Shown piece after piece: positions 45,701 through 57,700 of a DNA stretch of 64,000 nt (the first letter of the stretch is position 1; each line of letters begins with the position of its first letter). Made by a program: the position numbers and the translations under genes. The DNA is taken from contig CM067315.1 in NCBI GenBank assembly GCA_034231615.1, positions 10,005,915 to 10,069,914 on the forward strand. The letters are read 5' to 3'. Source of the DNA: Meghimatium bilineatum. Its lineage: Eukaryota > Mollusca > Gastropoda > Stylommatophora > Philomycidae. A model generated the notes under the pieces. That model was not told where the DNA came from. It made no database searches and saw nothing but the letters and a program-made list of their open reading frames with translations.

Positions 45701-48700
45701 TGCAACATGTTTATCACATAAAACAGTATGTGACTGCGTATATCAACAAGGATTTGTACAAGGATGTGCGACCTGGTCGTCCAGTCAAAATTGCAGCAGA
45801 AGTGACTGCACAGTGGGTGGAGAAATGATGTGAGCTGACAGGTGAATAATGGTAGCAATAGGGTGTTCTCATGGATCAGCCTACAGCATAATGCATGACC
45901 AATTGAAATTTGGAAAGTGTATGAAGAACCATTAATAGAGAAGGCATGTCAATGAACCTAAACAACACGCAACAATTGAAAGACCTGGCAACACAAAGAC
46001 AGAAATGGAAAGCTATGGTTTCTGCCCTATGCGCCGCCTATGGCCCTGGAGGAACATAACATAACTCATGATGGGTACCCAGACTGACAAAAGATTTTTA
46101 TGCTGCAGATATTGGCCGCACTAATAAGTTAGTGAGATAATTGCATCGATCTTGGTGGAAATTATATGGAGAAATATCGGAGCAATGTCAGTCTAAAATT
46201 ATATTTTTTTCATATTCGTATAATATTTATTAATAATTTTCCGTTTGTGACTTACCTATTAACTTCCCTTCGCAACAACTGATTTGGTCTGGTGATTTTG
46301 ATTTCTTTTTAGTTGTTTAGGTGTTTAGATATGCAGTGCTGTTGTAGTAACTGTCATTAGAACTAATCACTTATATCGTGTTGTCTTATGGTGATGGTGG
46401 TATAGTTTCTTAGCTGGGATGTTGTGTGTTAGTATCGTGCAGTCAGACTATTGTACTACTAAAATTATTTTTTTAGTAAAACTCAATTTTATTACATTCA
46501 GCTCATTGACTTATTAACTCTTGTTAGATTTCAAAGGTCTAATTTGTCAAGCTTCAGTATAAATTAACTGTTAGATTTGAAATGTGGAATGTGTCAGGTA
46601 CATGCTGATGATACAACACTATTGGCACACAGTCATGCATGTCTCGAACACGTCATAAACTCCATTAAAGAACATAGTGAAAAACAAAACCTATTTCTAA
46701 ATGGAAAAAAGACCAAGATTATGACAAGCAGCAAAATTACTAGCAAGTTCTCAATCAGTATCAATCAGATGAAATTTAGAAAGAGTCAAGTGTTTTGAAT
46801 ATCTTGGTTCTCTTATCAACAGTAGCAGTGATTGTTATGAAGAAGTCAGAAGGAGATGGCTATTGAGTCAAAGAAGCGGATACAAATGAAAAACATATGG
46901 CTGAACTGATAAAAAACAACAAAATTAACATTTCTGAGAGCTTAATATTCCCAATGGGTGTGAATCCCAGACAATCACCAACAAAGTGAAAAATAAAATA
47001 GTAGCTTTTGAAACAAAATGATACAGTAAAATCATGAGAATACCATGGACTAAAATGATCACCAATGTAGTCATCCTGAGAGAAATGAATGTAAATGAAA
47101 ACTGGCTAAACAGCATGGTTCTTTCCAGAAAACCACAATATTTTGGCCACATCAAACGCAATGACAGTCTAGAGAAAAACATAGCGGGGATGATGCCAGG
47201 AAGATGAACAATATGCAGACCAAGAAGAAGATGGACGTTGGATATCAAAGACAACCTGAACATGACACTAACAGAAGTAGGAAGACTTGCTCAAGATTGA
47301 CAAAAGTTTCAAAAGGCTGTGATGACTGCTACATCCTGTTCGGGATATGCTACCAGATGATGATGAATGTGTTAGGCTTTAGTATAAATTAACTTCCATG
47401 GTTTGACATTGTTCTAATGCCTTGAAGGGTGCCCGGCTCTGTGGTGACGTAGTACAGAACCCTTCTGTGATAGCCCATGTGCCTGGTTCGAATCCCGCCA
47501 CAGGCAGTTATGCATCCAGACCATTCAGAAAGCAGTGATAAACTACTGAAGTATTTATATTGTCTAGAAAATCACTACAGACAAAAAATGCTGGGTTCAT
47601 GGCATAGGATACACTACCATTTTTATTTTGGAATGCCTTGAAGAATTGATACCTTTGAGATGTTGCTATTTAGGATAAGGAAAAACTTCATGGAATGAAA
47701 AAAAAAAAGGATAGGTTCTGACAACACTGCATATGATAAAAGAACTATTAACCTGTAGCAGCCCAGATAAAATTAGCACATATTTCCTCGGACATCCAGG
47801 CATTTTTTTAAAACTTGGATTTTCTGCCAGTGTTTGCTTTTTTTGGTGTAATATTTTTATTTATTGAGTTGTTGATTTCACATTCGGAGACAATAGAGAT
47901 AAATGAATGCTGGATATGATTTGGAGGTGCTTTTTGCTTGTGTGTGTCAGTGTTATATTCTGTACAACCAAAATCAAGAATGTGGACAAACGCACACAAA
48001 GAACTTACCATGTCAAAGGTCATGGCTAGGCCTAGCTGAAGAAAATACAGCTCCTCAAATTCGTCATAAATGACATCAAGTACATCAGTATTAAATATTA
48101 TAAACATATTATAATAATCCAAAATGGCAAGAAATTAGCTGAGAAGTCAGCTGGGTACCCCACTACAACATGGTGAGAATGGAAATAGAAGCGATGACAG
48201 CAGCTCTCACTTGGCTGGTGACGCAACCATTAACAGACTCAGTGATTCTATCAGACTCTCAAAGTATGCTGCAAAAGATAGAAAAATGTATGATCAGAAC
48301 TGAATGAGTCACTCTTCTCAACAATGCGCACAGCATGGTTACATGGATCTACTGTCCTGGTCATGCTGGGGTCAGGGGAAACGAAAGAGCCGATGTGTTG
48401 GCTGGTAAAGCTTTGGTGACCAGCACCGAGATGAGACAGGATTGAATTGATTAGAGCAGTCATGGATACCGTACGAGAAGACGAGGAGGAAGTCAAGCGT
48501 GACAATGTACATATTCAGAGAATGTTAGAAATGGGAGAAAGTGCTCCCTCTCCGGAAAGATCAGAAGAACGCGTAATCAGCAACTGACTGGGACACTGAG
48601 CTTATACACTTTTAGATGGCTGATGGAACGGCAAGCAGAGCATATATGTGAATGCCCTCAGTGCTGTGACGCTTGTTCCTAATCAAGAATCAAACATCTC

Positions 48701-51700
48701 TCTCAAAAACCATATGTTGATCTACAATAACTGAAACACTAAAGCTTTAAAATTTGTCCTTTTCTGAAACATAATCCATGAAGAACTAGTGAAAAATGGT
48801 GGCGCTGAAATTAGGCCCACGAAGTTCGGCTCACAAACGTGAAATGTCAAATAAATTACGACTGTATTTATATCACTGCGGAAAACTAAAGAACAATCAC
48901 TATTGCACACACTATAAAAGCCTGATGGAAAAAAAAAATAGATGATTGTTGTCCATTACTACAAATGGCTACCTCGATGTAGACATTTGTTGACAGTGGG
49001 TTTCTATCACTAGATTACATTTGTCTATGTTTTTAGACTTCGGATTGCTACAGGTTAAAGGAAAAGTAAAATATTTTGGACATTATAAGACATGATTCCT
49101 TGCTTGAAGGCAGAATTGATAGGTGGTGAGCAAAAGGTAGACAGAGTTACGAGTGGGAGGGACACATCATGAGATTTACATGATACAGATGTCAGAGTAC
49201 ACCACCAAGGCAAAAGCCAGAGGATGTTGGGAGTCCATTGCAGCCAACCTTCAATGTGAAGATGGCAATTTTTTTGGAAGAAAAGAAGAAAAAAAAATCT
49301 TTTTTACATTGAGAACAGGTCGCGATGGACTCAAACAACACAAGTGCAGGAAGTTTGGAGTTGACTACTCCAAAATATGCACCTGTGGACAATCTCCAGG
49401 AAAAAATAATATACAGATTTTCCCACTGTACTACACCACAAGAAGAGACAATTATGGCCGTCTAAATCGGCTCTGACAGACTGACTCAATGGTTCTGTCT
49501 CAGGGCTGGTGACCACAGTACAGTTCATTGAAGAAATCTATATAAGCATCTTGACTCCAACAGGAGAACGAGGAAGAAGACATCCCCCCCTACCACAACC
49601 ATAATGTTCATTATTGATGGATTGATGGTATTGTTTGGTTGTTATTGACAGTTAGGAAATTTCTCTTTCTAGTGGTTCCATTACTGCAGTCTCTGCTGAC
49701 AGATGAGAGCCCATTGGAAGTGTATCAGAGTTCACTAAAGGCTTTCTCTCGCTGGGTGGATTTTGGTCTGGCTATAGACAGGGCTGAGCCGGTTATACAA
49801 CAGGCAAGATGATGTCTTGTTTTGTTCATGTTTTTGATGTCTGTCTGTTACATAGAAATAAGTGAACTGATTATACAACAGGCAGGATGATGTCTTGTTT
49901 TGTTCATGCTGTCTGTCTGTTACATAGAAATGAGTGAACTGATTATACAACAGGCAGGATGATGTCTTGTTTTGTTCATGCTGTCTGTCTGTTACATAGA
50001 CATGAGTGAGCTGATTATATAACAGGCAGGATGATGTCTTGTTTTGTTCATGTTTTTGGTGTCTGTCTGTTACATATAGATCATGTCAATGACTGACACA
50101 TGCCAAGATCGTGTCAATGACTGACACATGCCAAGATCGTGTCAATGACTGACACATGCCAAGATCATGTCAATGACTGACACATGCCAAGATCGTGTCA
50201 ATGACTGACACATGCCAAGATCGTGTCAATGACTGACACATGCCAAGATCGTGTCAATGACTGACACATGCCAAGATCGTGTCAATGACTGACACATGCC
50301 AAGATCATGTCAATGACTGACACATGCCAAGATTGTGTCAATGACTGACACATGCCAAGATTGTGTCAATGACTGACACATGCCAAGATCATGTCAATGA
50401 CTGACACATGCCAAGATCATGTCAATGACTGACACATGCCAAGATCATGTCAATGACTGACACATGCCAAGATCATGTCAATGACTGACACATGCCAAGA
50501 TCATGTCAAAATAAACTGAAACTCATCTTATGGGATCCACATTCGTCAGATCAAACTCATTGAACCACCTGCACACTTAACACAAGACATTGTGACAAAT
50601 ATATATATATATATGTTATGTATATATACTGCTCTATTGTTGTTTATATACGGCTCTGTTGTGTATATATTTGTTTCATTTTTATTTCCTTTAATAGTTC
50701 TTTTTTTTTATTCACAGTATTGTTAGAATATCTTTGTTTTCAATTATTTCCATGGTCTTTTATATATCCACCATTCTGTGGATTTTATATATTCACCATC
50801 CTGTGGATTTTATATATCCACCATTCTGTGGATTTTATATATTCACCATTCTGTGGATTTTATATATTCACCATTCTGTGGATTTTATATATCCACCATT
50901 CTGTGGATTTTATATATTCACCATTCTGTGGATTTTATATATCCACCATTCTGTGGATTTTATATATCCACCATTCTGTGGATTTTATATATCCACCATT
51001 CTGTGGATTTTATATATTCACCATTCTGTGGATTTTATATATTCACCATTCTGTGGATTTTATATATCCACCATTCTGTGGATTTTATATATTCACCATC
51101 CTGTGGATTTTATATATCCACCATTCTGTGGATTTTATATATCAACCAGAGCCTGGGCTTCTAGTTCAGAGTGCAAAGACTAATCACTGTCTTCTTTCTA
51201 GGCATGTTGTAGGCGACGACTAAGTAAAGTTGGGAGATGGGTTGACAACATGTCATCTGTAAACAAAATCATCGTCACATCTTGTCTAAATTTCTTACAT
51301 TTGTCATCTACCAAATAATCCCCATGAATGACGAAGAGATGAGGCCAGTGGATATTGCACCTTGTTCCTTTTGTGGCAGACTCCTAGATGTCAGGGAATG
51401 TAGATGTACCGTAACTGTGGATGGGTTAACAAATCTGACGAATGATAAGATAGTTAGCCCAGATGTGTGTTGTACCTCTGGCAGAACTTTGTAATTTTGA
51501 GATACTCGAGCACTGAAATGCTTCCCTTCAGGGACCAAACATGCATCCATAACCACCTGTACATGTACACATTCATGCTTTTGAGATCTTATACAAGTCT
51601 GGATGGTCTTAGTTTAACAACTGAGAAGAACCTCTGCTCTTTTGTCAGAATGGCTATGGACTGTGCAACCTGCTCACAGCTAAAGGGATTAATTTATCAT

Positions 51701-54700
51701 GATTGTCATCTATATATCTACATCTCAAAGGCATCAATTCTGTCTTCTAGCTGATTGTTCATTACCCATATTTCTGAGCCATACATTAATGTAGAATAGA
51801 TGTAACACTTTATAGTTCTCATTTTTAGTTTGCATAGTAGTTTCCTCACCTCATTAAATTTAATTTGTCTGGATAATAATTTCCTCACCGTATTAATTTT
51901 AGTTTGTCTGGATAATAGTTTCATCACCTCATTAATTTTAGTTTGTCTGGATAATAATTTCCTCACCTCATTAATTTTAGTTTGTCTGGATAACAGTTTC
52001 ATCACCTCATTAAATTTAGTCTTATAATATTTTCCTAACCTCATTAATTTTAGTTTGCCCGGATAATAGTTTCCTCACCTCATTGCTTTATTTTGTCTGG
52101 ATAATAGTTTCCTCACCTCATTGCTTAAGTTTGTCTGGATAATAGTTTCCTCACCTCATTGCTTTAGTTTGGATAATAGTTTCCTCACCTCATTGCTTTA
52201 GTTTGCCTGGATAATAGTTTGTTCACCACATTGCTTTAGTTTGGATAATAGTTTCCTCACCTCATTGCTTTAGTTTGTCTGGATAATAGTTTCCTCACCT
52301 CATTGCTTTATTTTGTCTGAATAATAGTTTCCTCACCATATTGCTTTATTTTGTCTGGATAATAGTTTCCTCACCTCATTGCTTTAGTTTGTCTGGATAA
52401 TAGTTTCCTCACCTCATTGCTTTAGTTTGTGTGGACAATAGTTTCCTCACCACATTGCTTTAGTTTGGATAATAGTTTCCTCACCTCATTGCTTTCATGT
52501 CATGTTTTTCCCCAGGTATTCCTCTCCTTAAGGAACCCACATTTATTTGATATAGCATGTGATACTTTGATCACAGTGTTTGCACATCCTGAATCATACA
52601 AGTAAGTCACTGAATTCAAGTCTTCATGTTCTTCTTCTCTATGTTTTTGTGTTTATTGTTATCATGCCTGATCACATCCGAGAAGAGGTAAATGCAAATA
52701 AAGTAAATAGGTTACTAGAAAACTATCAATATAAAATAATAAAATATATGCGTTTTATATTGAACGCATTGATATGAACTTGTTGAAATTGTATTGCACT
52801 GGATCTTTTGTAGCTGTTGATTTCCTGTTGGGAGAAATCCATTTTGTTTATATTCGTTATGGTTTTTTATTCTTAACTGTTTTTGTTGTCTTTAAAGGTC
52901 CCAATTGGATCGACACGTTGACAATTGTATTTGTTCTTTTTTTTTTTATTGTTATTTTCTATATTTTATTATTTTATATTGATAGTTTTCTCGTAACCTA
53001 TTTACTTTATTTGCATTTACCTCTATTTGTATGGTTACTGCGGCACTTCCTTTATGTCAGTCATGCTCCGATATTTGGGTTATTTATATTCACATCCAAG
53101 AACATGGAAAGTAAATAATCATTTCTTCTTCCTTCTTGACACAGGTCCTTTGTCTATTTCCAATTTTGTTATTATTTATAAAAATGAAAATAAAAATAAG
53201 ATTGCAGTAAAACTGTCTACCGTGTGGTAAAGGAAGAATATGTTTTTAAATTAAATTGTTAGAATTCTGTTTTGCATGTACAATTGAATTTTAATGATCG
53301 TTTTTTGTTGTTTTTATATTTTCATAATTTCTTTAAGGACATTTAATATGAGTTGCTGTTCTTCTTCTTCTTCTTTCGTTCACTTGAAACATGTCTATAT
53401 CTGTAATTCTGTCTCCTTAATAAAACTCACTGTCTTTTGTAGTTCATACAGTGTCCCATAGAGTTTTGATTCCAGTGTTGTTTCCTCTGGCCAATATGTC
53501 TGCCTCAGAATTTCATGCTCAGAACACTCTTGAAGTATATGTTTGACACTCTGTGCTGCCTGTCCACATGTACACATGGCTGTGTTGCCAATCTTGAACT
53601 TTGTATACATGTGACTGCGGAGTTGGTTGTGTCCTGTTCTGAGACGTAGAATTATAACTTGTTCTGGTCTGTTCATAATATGATAGTCATCTTGTGTTGT
53701 TGTTTGTGGCTTTCTTATTGACTTGATCATCTGTTTTTTCTGATGGTAGGTGATTGGTATATCTGGTTGGTCTTCGGCAGCACCTTCCTTAGCCAGTTGG
53801 TCTGCTTTTTCATTTCCTGGTATTCCACAGTGACAGGGTATCTACTGCATGGTTACCCTATACTGGTAAGACAATTCGCTAAGTAGTTTTTTCAAGTCTG
53901 TTAGTTTTTCAGACTGGAGAGCTTGAAGCACTGACCTTGCATCTGTCAGGAATACCACAGGCTGTAGGTCAGAGTTGGAGTTCAGCAGTTTTTTAGCTGC
54001 CACACTAATTGCCTGGATTTCTGCATCATAATTATTGCAGAATTTTCCTGTCGGTTTTCTGATTGTATCTCTAGGCTTGTGTGGATATTCTATATATACA
54101 CTTGCACCTCCATTCCTCACGGCATTCTGTGCTGACCCATCTGTGTACACTCTGACCCATATATCTTGTGGATATGAGTTGCTGTTGATCTATCTATTAT
54201 CTTTTCTCTGCTTTTGCTGTAAGGTGTCACAGGATTAAATGATGATCAGTTTTTGGGCTATGGCACGTTTGGTCACTTGATATGCATCTCATAACATTTC
54301 CATTTTCATGTTGTACTCTCTTGCTTCTGCAGTCCAATAAGGGTTCATTCTCATAAAGTGGTCGAATTATTTCAGTCTGTTTTTCAATATATTTGACCAC
54401 AGACGTTTAAACAGTTCTTGTAATCTCTTTAACATCGTTCCAGAATAATACATACATTTTTCAAGAAATACTAAAGTGATTGCAATCAAATAGGCACCAA
54501 TGGAGATAAAACTCAAGAGGCTGCACAGGAGATGGATAAGGCATATAAGACAGACATTGTTCTAGAATCAACAGGGTAAGAGTAGAAGAAGAAGACTATG
54601 ACATGCAAAGTAAGGTGTACGATGGAGGTAATGTGTAGAAAGAAATGGAAGCAATAGAAGACAGGATGAGATGGAAGAGATTTATTGAGGACTTATGCTC

Positions 54701-57700
54701 AGCAGGGAGTGAGGGTTGAATAGAATAGAAATAGAAGAATCATAGCTTTAAAAGTAAGTTTTTAGCCAATATAATATTGTGTTTCTTAGTCTATATGTTT
54801 GGTTTGTCTACATGTTTGGTTTGTCTACATGTTTGGTTTGTCTACATGTTTGGTGTGTCTACATGTTTGGTTTGTTTATGGTTAAAAATATTTGTTTTTC
54901 CTCTCAGATATCCAGTGACAATACAGAGGCTTCTTTCAGAAGTTGTAGCTCTTCAAGGCTTGTTTTCACAATCAATACTTGATGAGGACAAGGTAGCTTA
55001 ACAGTTGATATGTTTCTTTTTTTGCCTTGTTAACATTAAGCTTTTAGGTTTTATAATGTTGCTACCACCAAAGTTGAATGTCAGGACATTGCATTGGCCC
55101 AAATAAACAGTGACACATTTCTGGATTTTTAAAAACTACATTGGGCTGGAAATCTAGTAGGACAGTTGTCCTGCGGTGAGAGATATCCAGCGGGAGTTTA
55201 AGAGTTGATGCTCTTGAAAAAATGTTTCTTATAGTAACTCTAAATATAGCCGCCCAGAATTAGTGTCAAATAGATGATTAAAAGGAATTTATATATTGAA
55301 ATATAATGTCTACAAAATAAATATATTATCTACAAAGGAATTTATATATTGAAATATAATGTCTACAAAATGAATATATTATCTACAAAGGAATTTATAT
55401 AATGAAATATAATGTCTACAAAATGAATATATTATCTACAAAGGAATTTATATAATGAAATATAATGTCTACAAAATGAATATATTATCTACAAAAGAAT
55501 TTATATAATGAAATGTAATGTCTACAAAATGAATATATTATCTACAAAGGAATTTATATAATGAAATATAATGTCTACAAAATGAATATATTATCTACAA
55601 AGGAATTTATATAATGAAATATAATGTCTACAAAATGAATATATTATCTACAAAGGAATTTATATGTTGTTATAAAATATAATTTCTACGAAGGAATTGA
55701 TATGTTGTTATAAATATGTGCAGGAAACTTGTGAAAGGATCTGTCGAGTAATTGTCTCATTGTCAGAGAACCACACAAAACTATTGGTGGAGTCTGTGCT
55801 AGGACCTGAACATGTCAAACAAAACACAATGTCTCTACTACAAATGATATTGGTATGTTTATTTTAAACACTTTTTATGTGATGAAGTATTGATCGATTG
55901 GAATGGTTAAAGGGGGTGGGGGGTGTGGATTTAATTTACCTTCTTGTAGCATGTATAAGCTGAGAATTTTTGGAAAAAAATCAGATTGCTTTAGGCTCCT
56001 CGTCTTATAAACGAGTACAGTCAAATTTAAAAAAAAAATACGTCAAATGAATGTAACAAAGGGAAAAACTTAACGGTAAAAAAAAACAACCCCAAAAAGC
56101 CAAAAACCTGTGACGCATGTTTTTGTCAATAAATTCAAGCCAGGATAAAACGCCTAGGGCTATAATATACCAGTATCTAATGTTATTTATTGACTGAAAT
56201 ACGGTAATGGTCTGTGAAAAAACAAATGAAATAGCGTAAGCTGATCTACCAGTAACACACGTTTATCATCTAGGCCTAGTCTTGCTTGCGACTACCAATA
56301 GTCTAAACAAACAAATTCTATGTCACACACTTTCATGTTGTTGACAAAGCAAATGTTACAACAGTTACTGACCGTCTACTGTGCTATAAGACCTGTGTAC
56401 AGAAAATGTAAACACCTCAAAGGCAGATTTTGAGTATTTCCGTGTATGTCGCTGGTGGGTCTATAAAAAGTATATAAATAGTGACCAAGACAATAATCAG
56501 AAACATAAAGAATGAAGTCCTAATTAATTCTGCACAGAGGTCTTCTACATACAACGGTCTTGAGCAAAAATGTCACTTTTTTTGACAACCAAAAACTTTG
56601 CCGCTTAGGCAGTGTTGGAGTGAGGGAGATGGGGGACTTTAGTGAAACTCGTCTGAGCTGTGCCTCAGAAAACTGGTTCCAAACATAAGCACAGTTCTGC
56701 GTCATAATGCCGGGACCCAACACAAACAATTTGTTCAGGCAAGTATGATCTGTTGTTCCAAAGTCTCGCCACGTCATAATCATAAACCGTCTATAGACGT
56801 GGATAGGGAAGTCAGCCGCGGTTTTCAGATGTATTCTTCCCGGAATACAGTAGCCTATTCATTCCTTGATTCTTTCGTTCAAGTTATGTGAGTGAGGCAA
56901 ATGAAAGGAATGCCGTTTTCTTACAGTTGTGAAAGTTTGTGTTAATTTCCATTTAGCATGTCTGTTCTTTCTTATGATGACGAAGCTCATTATTGCCGGC
57001 ATTGTTAAGTTGGGGATGTCGGTCTATAGTCGGATCTTCGCCACTTTCGGGAAGGTATAATCAGGTTCTCGACCTATAATCGGATGGGTTTATACACAAT
57101 TTTTTACGGTACTGCCTAAGACATGCTGGAGTTTGCAGAAATGACAGAGCAGATATGCTTGCAATGATTGCACCTATCACCTATGTTTACAGTGGTTGCT
57201 TTGTGAATGCCATTGAATGTAGGTACTACTATAGTTGATGCATCGAGGACGCAATTGAGAGAATTTAGTATTCAGTGTGGCATGAGTAGGATTGGGCATC
57301 TGAGGGGAGAATGAGGAATGTGTTCAAACAGCGAGCCATAGGAACCATCAGTATGCATATAGTTCAATATTTACTTGAGAAAACCGAGCTCTTATGTCTT
57401 TTGCCTGGAATGCAGTGAAGTTGGCTCGTAATCAATAATCTCTCCAAATACTTGGGTGAATCATGACGAAATACTCTCTTTAAAAACGTAGATGGATCAT
57501 AATGGAGTTGTGAATAATTTACCACTAATCTTAACCTTCACCACACCATTGGCGCTAATTGTCACCAATGGATGTCTTTCCGCTGGCGTCGATTGGTGCC
57601 CTTTTCTGGGCATTAATTTAGCGACGGGAACAACATGATGTTTAATGTTTGCGTGACTCGAGTCGGTGAATCCTACACGTACACCAATAAAACTCACATC

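Noticed and set aside
46005..46110. Phrase TTTCTGCCCTATGCGCCGCCTATGGCCCTGG as a gene exon
   Set aside because: Looks like the end of an RT tail (ALVSALCA-type) joined to LINE 3' sequence; too short to assign.
49804..49830. GT donor at ~49815 for exon 8
   Set aside because: Would include GCA AGA TGA, a stop, and lose the match to exon 9.
50086..50514. 28-bp repeats resembling a CRISPR array
   Set aside because: Units are contiguous with no spacers, and the genome is eukaryotic.
50618..51223. 201-codon open frame with repeated IHHSVDFIY-type peptides
   Set aside because: It is read from TR15, whose 25-bp unit has no stops in any frame; all three frames are open with the same period.
52774..53118. 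114-codon frame resembling a membrane protein
   Set aside because: Hydrophobic only because the DNA is T-rich; no homology or motif seen, and it lies in an IPO13 intron.
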